Numbered from the stretch's first letter, positions 1 through 7,423 are shown. The stretch is 16,302 nt of DNA from CAG-582 sp964636965 (GCA_964636965.1 CAZWST010000034.1:1-16302); one strand, 5' to 3'. The notes: generated from the sequence alone by a model not told the origin. Translations and numbers: made by a program.

Positions 1-841
1 CACGGTAAATACCTCTTTCCTCAATTCCATGTGCTCCAACTTCTTTTCTAAAACATGGTGAATATGAAGTCATTGTTATAGGTAATTCTTCTTTCTTTAA
101 TATTTGATCTTTAAATTTACCAATCATTGAGTGTTCAGAAGTTCCAATTAAGAATAAATCTTCTCCCTCAATTTTATACATCATTGCATCCATTTCAGCA
201 AATGACATTACCCCAGTAACTACATCACTTCTTATCATGAATGGAGGAATACAATAAGTAAATCCATGGTCAATCATAAAATCTCTTGCGTATGAAAGCA
301 TTGCACTAGATAGTCTTGCTGCATCTCCAATTAAGTAATAAAATCCATTACCACTAGTTCTACCACTTGCCTCTTTATCAAGGGCATTAAATCTTGCTAA
401 TATATCAGCATGATAAGGTATTTCATAATTTGGAACTTTAGCTTCACCAAAACGTTTAAGTTCAACATTTTCGGAGTCATCCTTACCTACTGGGACAGTA
501 TCAGCAACAATATTAGGTATCTTCATCATTTTTTCTTTTATTATTGTGCTTAGTTCTTCTTCTCTTTTTGTTAATGCATCGATTTCATCACCCATTTTAG
601 AAACTTGCTCTTTTATCTTGTTAGCTTCATCTTGTCTTTTATCGCGCATTAAAGCCCCAATTTCTCCACTTAACTTATTTTTTTCAGCACGTTTAGTATC
701 CATTTTTAATTTTACATCACGATATTCCTTATCAAGCGTATAAATTTCTTCTACTAATGGAATTTTTTCATCTTGAAATTTCTTTTTAATGTTTTCAATA
801 ACACGCTCTTTATTTTCTCTTATCAAATTAATATCTATCAT
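1..841 (-). CDS. serS: Seryl-tRNA synthetase, 5' part (3' end beyond window)
   Basis: This class II synthetase charges tRNA-Ser with serine using ATP in the cytosol. The visible 280 residues hold the N-terminal tRNA-binding coiled-coil arm (about residues 1-110, opening MIDINLIREN and rich in K/E) followed by the start of the catalytic domain. The latter contains GEDLFLIGTSEH (227-238, serine and ATP pocket) and motif 2 as CFRKEVGAHGIEERGIYR (263-280). The frame is open at base 1, so the protein is truncated by the window edge; about 140 more residues including motif 3 would be expected. The start at 841 was chosen over an in-frame ATG at 850 because AAAGG lies 9 bases before 841 but directly abuts 850. 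The gene has its own promoter and T-box leader. The motif 2 region (KEVGAHG, ERGIYR) resembles the archaeal-like and some clostridial SerRS more than the Bacillus form (SEAGSAGRDTRGLIR). The enzyme identity is firm. Confidence 0.95.
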   Translation of the reverse strand, partial: MIDINLIRENKERVIENIKKKFQDEKIPLVEEIYTLDKEYRDVKLKMDTKRAEKNKLSGEIGALMRDKRQDEANKIKEQVSKMGDEIDALTKREEELSTIIKEKMMKIPNIVADTVPVGKDDSENVELKRFGEAKVPNYEIPYHADILARFNALDKEASGRTSGNGFYYLIGDAARLSSAMLSYARDFMIDHGFTYCIPPFMIRSDVVTGVMSFAEMDAMMYKIEGEDLFLIGTSEHSMIGKFKDQILKKEELPITMTSYSPCFRKEVGAHGIEERGIYR

Positions 842-863
842 TTTCTTCATCCTTTCATTTGAT

Positions 864-912
864 AAAAAAAAGAATGGTCCCTTAAGGAGTGCAGACTTGC
901 ACGGTACCATCC
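864..912 (-). terminator. T-box-controlled intrinsic terminator
   Basis: On the minus strand, GGATGGTACC (903-912) can pair with GGGACCATTC (872-881), with one mismatch and one G-U. An inner GTGCA/TGCAC hairpin stacks within the loop. A run of eight U (864-871) follows. The 5' arm is the T-box itself, so antiterminator and terminator are mutually exclusive. Confidence 0.85.
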
Positions 913-1065
913 TCTATTTAACTTATCTGTTTTAACGAGTCTCCCCGGTTGCTATTAACAACACTAGTAGGTAGATTCATAAACTATAACTTTAACCATT
1001 CACATCAACCATGGTCTTTCTTTAAAAGTAACTTGTTTACTACTAATCCTACATCTTTGCTTTAT
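864..1065 (-). promoter_or_regulatory. T-box leader sensing uncharged tRNA-Ser, upstream of serS
   Basis: On the minus strand the leader carries the T-box core GAGGATGGTACCGTGC (899-914), matching the family consensus around GGGTGGTACCGCG, and a stem I whose 3' side reads GAATCTACC. The likely specifier is UCU (973-975), a serine codon, flanked as usual by GAA and ACC. The stem I base can form from GTAGG and CCTAC. Downstream, the T-box sequence is the 5' arm of a terminator that ends just before the serS ribosome binding site. Uncharged tRNA-Ser would pair with the specifier and with the UGG of the T-box bulge, favouring antitermination and serS expression. This mechanism is known for the family; the specifier assignment is my reading. 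Confidence 0.9.
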
Positions 1066-1071
1066 AAATAG

Positions 1072-1100
1072 ATTATATAATCAAACAATCATTTTGTCAA
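1072..1100 (-). promoter_or_regulatory. serS promoter
   Basis: Perfect sigma-A type elements on the minus strand: -35 TTGACA (1095-1100), a 17-base spacer, and -10 TATAAT (1072-1077). Transcription would begin near 1065, just before the T-box stem I. The -35 lies directly after the stop codon of the neighbouring upstream gene. Confidence 0.88.
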
Positions 1101-1101
1101 T

Positions 1102-1818
1102 TTAATTATTAAAAGTATGTTTGTTTATAATGCTTAATACTTTATCGGAAACTGTTTCATCTCTTTTTTCTTCCCAACAATTATTAGTTTCTTCTGTAAC
1201 TACTTCTTTTACTTCACTATTCTTACTCATGCTTTCAATTTCTTTAGCATATTTAATTAAATCACTAATAATTTCATACTTTGTCTTTTTATCTATTGTT
1301 ATATCAGTAAATAAACTTTCAATAAAATTACTTGCATCAAGATAATTACATGCCCATTCATAGTCTGCTTCACTGAATGTTGGTGTTACTTCGTAAGATG
1401 AGTTTTCTTTAGATTTTCCGAAATGTCCTTTAACAATATCTAATTCTTTTTTTATTTCTAATTCATTTGCTCCATCTAATCTAAGCGCATCAGTTATATT
1501 CTTTTCATCGGACTCATGTGATTCATAATTTCTTTTTACAGTTTCAGCAGTAAAAGCTTCTGAGAATCTATCTAACATTTGATCAGAAAGCTTAATTGTA
1601 CATCCAAGAACGAAAGCATTTAACGCGATAGAAATTATATTTAAAAATGGAATAAAATCTAAAATATATCCTTTAAAGTCTTTAATTGATGTATATTTAT
1701 TTTTAAATAATTTACCTCTTTTCTTTAGGTTTATTTCATAAAATATAGGCAATCCAAAATATGATATAGTGTGTAATAATAAAGCGATTATTGTTGATAT
1801 AGTATAAAATGTTTGCAT
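1102..1818 (-). CDS. Unknown two-TM membrane protein
   Basis: I do not recognise this 238-residue protein. Two hydrophobic segments are visible near the N-terminus, about residues 4-27 and 51-73, joined by a short, positively charged loop (LKKRGKLFKNK, 31-41). About 160 charged, helix-rich residues follow, with many Glu and Lys and no obvious motif. The likely topology is a small hairpin with a long cytoplasmic tail, since the loop would be cytoplasmic only if the N-terminus were outside; the orientation is uncertain. The start at 1818 has a strong GGGAGG site 7 bases upstream (1826-1831). The 3' end abuts the serS promoter and no terminator is visible between, so read-through into the serS leader is possible. 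It is divergent from the gene at 1939. Confidence 0.75.
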   Translation of the reverse strand: MQTFYTISTIIALLLHTISYFGLPIFYEINLKKRGKLFKNKYTSIKDFKGYILDFIPFLNIISIALNAFVLGCTIKLSDQMLDRFSEAFTAETVKRNYESHESDEKNITDALRLDGANELEIKKELDIVKGHFGKSKENSSYEVTPTFSEADYEWACNYLDASNFIESLFTDITIDKKTKYEIISDLIKYAKEIESMSKNSEVKEVVTEETNNCWEEKRDETVSDKVLSIINKHTFNN

Positions 1819-1841
1819 AAATATTCCTCCCTTGTTTTGTT

Positions 1842-1870
1842 ATTATCATATATAATTAAAAAAATTGCAA
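1842..1870 (-). promoter_or_regulatory. Probable promoter of the 1102-1818 membrane protein
   Basis: Minus strand TTGCAA (1865-1870) and GATAAT (1842-1847) are separated by 17 bases and sit a sensible distance before the ribosome binding site at 1826-1831. The match is moderate in an AT-rich background. Confidence 0.45.
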
Positions 1871-1882
1871 CAAATATTTTGT

Positions 1883-1910
1883 TTGACTTTTATTAATTAT
1901 AAGTTATAAT
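1883..1910 (+). promoter_or_regulatory. Promoter of the 1939-2874 / 2879-3661 pair
   Basis: Plus strand TTGACT (1883-1888), a 16-base spacer and a consensus TATAAT (1905-1910). The predicted transcription start near 1917 lies downstream of an in-frame ATG at 1915, which therefore cannot be the start codon and supports the start at 1939. It is back to back with the minus-strand promoter at 1842-1870. Confidence 0.7.
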
Positions 1911-1938
1911 AGACATGTTTTATAAAGGGGTGAATTTT

Positions 1939-2874
1939 ATGGGTGCACTTGAAGAGATAAGAGAAAAACTTTTAAAACTTGATAGTTTTATTCAAGAAAA
2001 TGCAAATATTGAACCAAGATTACCTGTTAATAATATAGATGCTTTAAGAGCTTATTATAATAATATTAGGGATATTATTACAGATGAACTTGAATATGAC
2101 TGTTTTTCTTCGATTCCTAGAATTATAGATGGAAACAAAGTTAATATTGAAAGTAGAACTACTTTAATAATGGATTCTCATCTACGTGAACAATCAGCGT
2201 TAATAAAAATGTTTAACGAGGATTTAAATAATGGACTATTTAAGGATACAATTTTAAAAGATGGGATATTTCTTCCAAATATGAAAACAAAGTATATGAA
2301 AAATCCACCTGATTATCTTTTATTAAATCAAGCTACTGGAAGAAAAAATGTTGATGTGTATGGTATTTTATTTTTATTTGATAAAAACGCTTTAGTTCGT
2401 AATGAGTTATTAAATGAAACTTTAAGAAAAAATTTAAAGCAACATATTTATGGAACACAAGTTTTAACGCCTACTGAGTATGGTTTAATTAGAGAATATT
2501 TTTTAGAAACTGCTCCTTTTGTTTTAAATGCTTTATTATTAAAATTCAAAGAATCTTACATAAGTGCTAAACAAGAAAGATTTCCAGTTATTATAAGTCA
2601 AGCAATCTTAAATACCGATGTAAACCCTACTACCGCGATTGTTTTAGAGACTTTATATAATGAGCTTTTAAAACAAGGTATATTTAAAGGGACTATATTT
2701 GAAGATGCAATAACAAAGTTAACTTCTGGAAGAACTATCATGTATAATCCAATTTTAATGGATCCAACAAAAGATGTTGCTCCAACAAAACAATATAACC
2801 TAAGACTTATAATGAATACTGAAAGAATTGAAAATAATTCTTCAAAAAGGTTATGTTATAATAATCCTAGGTGA
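1939..2874 (+). CDS. Unknown 311-residue soluble protein with possible internal duplication
   Basis: Not recognised. The protein is soluble, with no signal peptide or membrane segment, and is mostly predicted helix with acidic and hydrophobic alternation. Two stretches resemble each other: one around FNEDLNNGLFKDTILKDGI in the first half and one around YNELLKQGIFKGTIFEDAI near the C-terminus. Each is followed by a segment containing NP and a hydrophobic strand, which suggests a duplicated module. The start at 1939 is preceded by AAGGGGTG (1925-1932) and lies downstream of the predicted transcription start, unlike the ATG at 1915. Its stop is four bases before the start of the methyltransferase gene, whose ribosome binding site overlaps the stop codon, so the two are almost certainly co-transcribed and translationally coupled. 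Whether the methyltransferase acts on this protein is unknown. Confidence 0.75.
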   Translation: MGALEEIREKLLKLDSFIQENANIEPRLPVNNIDALRAYYNNIRDIITDELEYDCFSSIPRIIDGNKVNIESRTTLIMDSHLREQSALIKMFNEDLNNGLFKDTILKDGIFLPNMKTKYMKNPPDYLLLNQATGRKNVDVYGILFLFDKNALVRNELLNETLRKNLKQHIYGTQVLTPTEYGLIREYFLETAPFVLNALLLKFKESYISAKQERFPVIISQAILNTDVNPTTAIVLETLYNELLKQGIFKGTIFEDAITKLTSGRTIMYNPILMDPTKDVAPTKQYNLRLIMNTERIENNSSKRLCYNNPR

Positions 2875-2878
2875 TAAT

Positions 2879-3661
2879 ATGAATGAGGAAAACCTAGTAA
2901 ATTATTATAATAAGTTTAATGAAGATAAAAGATTAAAAACAAGACATGGAAAAATAGAATTTATTACCAATATGAAGTATATACATGAATTATTAAATAA
3001 GTTTGAAAATCCAAATATATTAGATATTGGTGCTGGAACTGGAGCTTACTCTATTCCTTTAAGTGATGAGGGTTTTAATGTTACTGCAGTTGAACTTGTT
3101 AAGCATAATTTGAAAGTTATTGAAAAAAAGAATAAAACAATAAAAGTAATTCAAGGAAATGCTACTAATTTAAGTACTCTTAAGAGTAATTCTTATGATG
3201 TTATTCTTTTATTTGGACCAATGTATCATTTAATAAATAATGATGAAAAAATTGAATCCTTAAATGAAGCTAAAAGACTAGTAAAAAGTAATGGTGTTAT
3301 ACTTATTCAATATATTATGAATGAATATGCCGTCATCCGTCATGGTTTTATGGAACGTGCAATAATTGATGCTAAAACTAATAATCTTATAGATGATGAT
3401 TATCATGTATTAAGTGATAAAGATAACTTATATTCTTATGTTCGTTTAGAAGATATCGACTTCTATAATAAGGTTTTAAATTTTGAAAGAATAAAAATAG
3501 TATCTTCTGATACTGTAGCTAACTATTTCCGTGAATATGTAAATAAACTTAGTGATGAAGAATTTGAGGAATTTATAAGATACCATTTATCTATTTGTGA
3601 AAGAAAAGATATACTAGGATTATGTGGACACATTTTAGATATAGTGAATGTTAAAAAATAA
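2879..3661 (+). CDS. Class I SAM-dependent methyltransferase
   Basis: This 260-residue protein has a Rossmann-like methyltransferase core. Motif I is ILDIGAGTGAYSI (47-59), the acidic residue that binds the SAM ribose is probably E72 (TAVEL), and motif IV is YDVILLFGPMYHL (106-118), typical of small-molecule methyltransferases of the Methyltransf_25/11 type. The C-terminal third (about 160-260) is a lid or substrate domain without a recognisable signature, so the substrate is unknown. The start at 2879 was chosen because AGGTGAT precedes it and overlaps the upstream stop codon; a longer reading frame from 2828 would lie inside the upstream gene and adds residues with no family similarity. It is the second gene of a two-gene operon that ends at a palindromic terminator. 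Confidence 0.88.
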   Translation: MNEENLVNYYNKFNEDKRLKTRHGKIEFITNMKYIHELLNKFENPNILDIGAGTGAYSIPLSDEGFNVTAVELVKHNLKVIEKKNKTIKVIQGNATNLSTLKSNSYDVILLFGPMYHLINNDEKIESLNEAKRLVKSNGVILIQYIMNEYAVIRHGFMERAIIDAKTNNLIDDDYHVLSDKDNLYSYVRLEDIDFYNKVLNFERIKIVSSDTVANYFREYVNKLSDEEFEEFIRYHLSICERKDILGLCGHILDIVNVKK

Positions 3662-3690
3662 AAAAGGAAATTAATTAATAATTTCCTTTT
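3662..3690. terminator. Bidirectional terminator between converging genes
   Basis: A perfect 12-bp stem, AAAAGGAAATTA with TAATTTCCTTTT, encloses a 5-base loop (3674-3678). Because the stem ends in A on one side and T on the other, it gives a U tract in either direction. It serves the methyltransferase on the plus strand and overlaps the stop codon of the minus-strand gene ending at 3689. Confidence 0.85.
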
Positions 3691-4348
3691 AATTTTGGCT
3701 AGTTCTTTGATATTTTTTAATATGTTCTTGTTCCATTACTGGTGGTTCTAAGTGAATACGACTTACTGGTTCATTACTTACTTCTTCTAAATATTCTTGA
3801 TACATTTTTTCTAAGTAAGACTTCATTAGTTCTGGATGTTTTTTTAATTCATCTTCTATTTTAGGCTCAACTATAATTTCTTCTAATTCTTTGATTTTAT
3901 CCTCAAGATCACCTAGATTTTCCCTTAATTCTTGAACCTTATTATAAGATTTTGAACGGGTATCAAAAAGATTACTTACATTTGTATCTGAATTTATATT
4001 TTCTTTTTCTAATTCATCTTTACATTTTACTTTTCTTTTTAAGGTTGCATAGAAATCATGTAAACAAACTCCATCTACAAGTAATGCAACTATAGTTCCT
4101 ATAACAGTTACTGGAACGAAGTTTAAAGTTACTAATAAATATATTAAACATCCTAAAGTAACTATATTTGAAGCAATACATATTTTTGTTTCTCTTGCAT
4201 GTTCACTGCAGCTGCCCTTATAATCTCTTAAAGCAAAATATCTTTTATTAGCTATATGCCCTTCTAACTCTGCTTCAACTAATTTCCATTCCACATTTTG
4301 TTTTTCTTCTTTTAACTTTGTTAATTCATTTAATAAATATTCTAACAT
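3689..4348 (-). CDS. Unknown coiled-coil protein with central TM hairpin
   Basis: Not recognised. The order is: an N-terminal helical, charged region (about 1-55, coiled-coil-like), two closely spaced hydrophobic segments (about 57-75 and 77-98) forming a membrane hairpin, then a second coiled coil (about 105-160) and an acidic tail ending in a polar segment. Both coiled coils should lie on the same side of the membrane, probably the cytoplasm. The start at 4348 follows GAGGTG with good spacing. It lies 39 bases after sufU on the same strand with no convincing terminator, so it may be the fifth gene of the suf transcript, although a weak promoter (4367-4395) could drive it alone. Nothing in the sequence ties it to Fe-S metabolism. 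Confidence 0.72.
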   Translation of the reverse strand: MLEYLLNELTKLKEEKQNVEWKLVEAELEGHIANKRYFALRDYKGSCSEHARETKICIASNIVTLGCLIYLLVTLNFVPVTVIGTIVALLVDGVCLHDFYATLKRKVKCKDELEKENINSDTNVSNLFDTRSKSYNKVQELRENLGDLEDKIKELEEIIVEPKIEDELKKHPELMKSYLEKMYQEYLEEVSNEPVSRIHLEPPVMEQEHIKKYQRTSQN

Positions 4349-4366
4349 ACCTACACCTCAAAAGTT

Positions 4367-4395
4367 ATTTTAACATCTTTTATTTAATTAAACAA
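4367..4395 (-). promoter_or_regulatory. Possible internal promoter before the 3689-4348 gene
   Basis: Minus strand TTGTTT (4390-4395) and TAAAAT (4367-4372) are 17 bases apart. The -35 overlaps the end of sufU. The match is weak and AT-rich sequence makes chance hits common. Confidence 0.3.
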
Positions 4396-4819
4396 CATTA
4401 TTTTTATATTCTTCAATAGCTTTTTCTATTCCCCTATAAGGTAAAGTTACACAAGTGCGTCTATTTCCTTGTTTATATGTTTCATCAAATACAATTGCCT
4501 CAGAAAAGTCTGTATCTTCATAAGGCTCTTCATTAAGCATTGCTTCAAAGTTTTTAATATAATTTAAAACTTCATCAATAGATTTACCAATCATATTCTT
4601 AATCATTATAGAAGTTGAAGCTGTTGAAATAGCACAAGCTTCACCATCAAATTTAATATCTTTAATTGTGTTTTCTTCAAATTTGATATAAAGATCAATA
4701 TTATCAATACATGATTCATTGTTGGAGTTTACTTTGATGTAGCCATCAGTTTCTACTCCTCTATTAAAAGGATGAGAATAATTATCTAAAATAATCTCTC
4801 GCTTCATATTACTATCCAT
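4388..4819 (-). CDS. sufU: SufU-type zinc-dependent sulfurtransferase
   Basis: SufU accepts persulfide sulfur from the SufS cysteine desulfurase and passes it to the scaffold for Fe-S cluster assembly in the cytosol. The 143-residue length and IscU/SufU-like fold fit the family. The expected zinc ligands and sulfur-acceptor residues are present: C37 and D39 (NNESCIDNID), C62 (GEACAISTAS) and C123 (RRTCVTLPYRG). The first cysteine is in a CID motif where Bacillus SufU has CGD; the Cys-X-Asp spacing is kept. The start codon overlaps the sufS stop by one base (TAATG arrangement), consistent with translational coupling and the functional SufS-SufU pairing. Confidence 0.92.
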   Translation of the reverse strand: MDSNMKREIILDNYSHPFNRGVETDGYIKVNSNNESCIDNIDLYIKFEENTIKDIKFDGEACAISTASTSIMIKNMIGKSIDEVLNYIKNFEAMLNEEPYEDTDFSEAIVFDETYKQGNRRTCVTLPYRGIEKAIEEYKNNVV

Positions 4820-6012
4820 TATATCATCTCTCTTATAATTCTATTTTTATCTTTAAGTAACTCTACTAATTTATCTATTTCGCTTTCGGTATTGTAAAAA
4901 TATAAGCTGACTCTTACAGTATTTTTTACGCCTATGGCATTTTTTAAAATCTTAGCACAATGGTTACCAGCACGAACACATATATTATATTTATTTAAGA
5001 AGTATGCAACATCTTGTGGAAATACTCCATCAACATTAAATGCAACTATTCCACTATCACATTCTTCATTAATTATATTAATATGTGGAATACTTTTTAA
5101 TTTATCAATTAAATATTTTTTTAATTTTATTTCATAAATTTTTATATTATCAAGACCAATTTTATTTAAATAATCTATGGCAGCTCCAAGTCCGATTACA
5201 CCAGCAATATTAGGTGTTCCTGCTTCAAGTCTTGTAGGTATTTCTTTTAGATATACCTCATCAATATTATCAAACGATTCGTTCATCCCACCACCTAAAT
5301 TAGTAGGTTCTAATTCATTTAATAATTCTGATTTACCGTAAAGTACTCCAACACCTGTTGGTCCACACATTTTATGAGCAGAAAATGCAAGGAAATCACA
5401 ATCTAAATCTTTTACATCAGTTTTAGTGTGTGGTACACTTTGAGCGCCATCTACAACAACAAATATATTATGTTCATGAGCATATTTAACTATTTCTTTT
5501 ATTGGTCTTTCATCACCAACTACATTTGTAATAGCTGCAAGGGATATAACTTTAGTGTTCGGAGTAATCATTGATATAACATTGTTAAGTGTTACATGTA
5601 GGTTATTATCTAGTTCAATATATTTTATAATTGCGCCATTTTTCTTAGCAAGTAAAAACCATGGTAATACGTTACTTGCATGTTCTGATAAAGTCAAAAG
5701 TATTTCATCCCCTGGCTCAAGTAGTTTTCCAAAAAAACCAGAAGCAATCATATTAAGTGATTCTGTAGCACCGGATGTAAAAACTATCTCGTCTCGAGAA
5801 GCATTAATAAATTTAGCAACTTTGTTTCTTGTCTCTTCATAAATTGTATCAACCTTATAAGATATGTCATAATCTCCCCTATGAGCATTAGCAGTTATAG
5901 AAGTATAATAATAATTAGTTGCATCTATTACAGATTTAGGTTTAAAAGTAGTTGCTCCATTGTCGAAATAAATAACATCATTTTTTAACATTGGAAAATC
6001 TTCTCTATTCAT
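4819..6012 (-). CDS. sufS: Cysteine desulfurase SufS
   Basis: This PLP-dependent class V aminotransferase-fold enzyme removes sulfur from L-cysteine to form an enzyme persulfide and alanine, feeding the Suf pathway. The 397-residue length is normal. Visible signatures are the PLP-stacking His in SEHASN (H111), a PLP-binding Asp/Gln region VVVDGAQSVPH (186-195), the Schiff-base lysine K214 in FSAHKMCGPTG, and the catalytic C352 in RAGNHCA. The short distance around the catalytic loop marks it as type II (SufS) rather than IscS/NifS. A strong AGGAGGTG site precedes the start at 6012; the gap to sufD is 12 bases, and the 3' end overlaps sufU. Confidence 0.96.
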   Translation of the reverse strand: MNREDFPMLKNDVIYFDNGATTFKPKSVIDATNYYYTSITANAHRGDYDISYKVDTIYEETRNKVAKFINASRDEIVFTSGATESLNMIASGFFGKLLEPGDEILLTLSEHASNVLPWFLLAKKNGAIIKYIELDNNLHVTLNNVISMITPNTKVISLAAITNVVGDERPIKEIVKYAHEHNIFVVVDGAQSVPHTKTDVKDLDCDFLAFSAHKMCGPTGVGVLYGKSELLNELEPTNLGGGMNESFDNIDEVYLKEIPTRLEAGTPNIAGVIGLGAAIDYLNKIGLDNIKIYEIKLKKYLIDKLKSIPHINIINEECDSGIVAFNVDGVFPQDVAYFLNKYNICVRAGNHCAKILKNAIGVKNTVRVSLYFYNTESEIDKLVELLKDKNRIIREMI

Positions 6013-6024
6013 AAGTTACACCTC

Positions 6025-6657
6025 CTATTCATTTTTAACATAATCTAAAAATTCTTTTGATTTAGTTAATAAATAACCATATGTATAGCTATTTTCAATT
6101 AAATCAATAGCTTTTTTTCTATCTATTCCTTTACTTTCTAAATAAAATAATTCATTTTCTCTAACATTTGATATTGCTGTATTATGGTTAGCTAAAACAT
6201 TTAAGGCGCTTATATGTAACATTGGAGATACAAAACAATCACCATTAATAGTTAAGACTTTAATATTTTCATTAAGTTCATTTTCATTTGTCTTAGGATT
6301 TACTACACCATCAATATCAAGTGTTACTTTTCCTTTACTAACACCACTGATAAAAACATCATTTATATTTTTATCACCACTTATATTAGTCTTATATTTA
6401 AATGTATATTCATTATTTATTATAAAAGTATGAACTAATGTTACTTTACTATGTTCACTTTGATTTATATTTATTGATGAAACTCCTTTAGAATTTGCAA
6501 ATATGTATATTTCAAGAGTAGAATTCTTTTTTAAATTAATATCTAATGAGTAATCACTCACATCTTTTATATAAATTTTTTTAAATCCTGAAATATCGAG
6601 ATTCTTTTCTTTACCAAAATAATATAATTTATCCCCATCCATTAATATTTTATTCAT
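6025..6657 (-). CDS. sufD: Short SufB/SufD-family Fe-S scaffold subunit
   Basis: This is the SufBD core protein that partners the SufC ATPase. At 210 residues it is about half the length of ordinary SufB or SufD and appears to be only the end of the beta-helix plus the C-terminal helical domain. The family signature is clear from SPMLHISALNVLANHNTA through ELFYLESKGI (144-178). Aligned by eye to SufB, H158 sits where the cluster-ligand region histidine lies (E-H-E in SufB; the following Glu is Asn here), and C141, the only cysteine in the protein, is within two residues of the SufB scaffold cysteine position. It overlaps sufC by 8 bases (6650-6657), implying coupling. No sufB is present in the operon. 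The name sufD is by position; it may act as the sole SufB/D homodimer. Confidence 0.85.
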   Translation of the reverse strand: MNKILMDGDKLYYFGKEKNLDISGFKKIYIKDVSDYSLDINLKKNSTLEIYIFANSKGVSSININQSEHSKVTLVHTFIINNEYTFKYKTNISGDKNINDVFISGVSKGKVTLDIDGVVNPKTNENELNENIKVLTINGDCFVSPMLHISALNVLANHNTAISNVRENELFYLESKGIDRKKAIDLIENSYTYGYLLTKSKEFLDYVKNE

Positions 6658-7399
6658 GATTTTCTATTTCCCCTACATCATACGCACTAAAGCCGTTCTT
6701 TTCTATCTCTTCTGCAAGTGAGTAACTACCTGACGCAACAATTTTACCTGATTTTAAAACATGTACATGATCTGGCTTAATATATTCAAGAATTGAAGTA
6801 TGATGGGTAATAATTAATATAGAGATATTATTATTCATATAATCATTTAAAGAAAGTGCTAGTTCTTTTAGTGAATCTACATCTAAGCCACTATCTAATT
6901 CATCTAAAATAATAAAGGAAGGCTCTAGCATATATAAATGAAGTAATTCATTTTTCTTTTTTTCTCCACCAGACATTCCAACATTTATTCCACGATGTAT
7001 AAATGATGCGGGTATGTTAAGACGTTTACATACTTCAGTAACTTTTTTATTAAATTCAAAAAAGTTTGTATGAACTCCTGTTCGACATTCTAAGGCAGTA
7101 CGTAACATATCAGCATTAGTAACACCTTCTATTTCAATTGGATTTTGGCTAACTAAATAAATTCCTCTTTTACTTCTTTCAATGGTATCTAAATCAAGTA
7201 AATTAATTCCATTATATGTAATAGTTCCTGATTCTATTTTATAATTAGTTTCTCCCATAATTACTTTACATATGGTACTTTTACCTATTCCATTTGGTCC
7301 CATTAAGGCAACTATTTCACCATCATTTATATCAAGAGAAAAATTATCTAATATTACTTTATCATCTACAGAAACTTTTAAATTTTCAATTTTAAGCAT
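6650..7399 (-). CDS. sufC: SufC, Fe-S assembly ABC-type ATPase
   Basis: SufC hydrolyses ATP to drive conformational change in the SufB/D scaffold during cluster assembly; it is a soluble ABC ATPase and not a transporter. The 249 residues show Walker A GPNGIGKST (34-42), Q-loop Q85, the ABC signature MSGGEKKK (142-149), Walker B FIILDELDSGLD (162-173) and the switch H200 (ITHH). DELDSGLD is the SufC-typical Walker B. The start at 7399 (MLKIENLKV) was preferred over an in-frame GTG at 7417, because the latter coincides with the predicted transcription start. The ribosome binding site is weak (GGGA 9 bases upstream), so the leader is only about 18 bases long. It is the first gene of the suf operon. 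Confidence 0.95.
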   Translation of the reverse strand: MLKIENLKVSVDDKVILDNFSLDINDGEIVALMGPNGIGKSTICKVIMGETNYKIESGTITYNGINLLDLDTIERSKRGIYLVSQNPIEIEGVTNADMLRTALECRTGVHTNFFEFNKKVTEVCKRLNIPASFIHRGINVGMSGGEKKKNELLHLYMLEPSFIILDELDSGLDVDSLKELALSLNDYMNNNISILIITHHTSILEYIKPDHVHVLKSGKIVASGSYSLAEEIEKNGFSAYDVGEIENHE

Positions 7400-7423
7400 T
7401 TTAATCAGTCCCGTCACATATCA

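Noticed and set aside
546..743. Plus-strand open frame antisense to serS
   Set aside because: It lies entirely within serS on the opposite strand, has no ribosome binding site, and its Ser/Leu-rich translation is typical of a shadow frame.
1915..1938. Longer N-terminus for the 1939 gene starting at ATG 1915
   Set aside because: The predicted transcription start (about 1917) follows this ATG, and a proper ribosome binding site sits before 1939.
4355..4382. Possible terminator between sufU and the coiled-coil gene
   Set aside because: The AAAAG/CTTTT pairing is short, interrupted and lacks a following U tract in the right place.
7400..7417. GTG at 7417 as sufC start
   Set aside because: It coincides with the predicted transcription start and adds six residues not typical of SufC, whereas MLKIENL is the usual opening.
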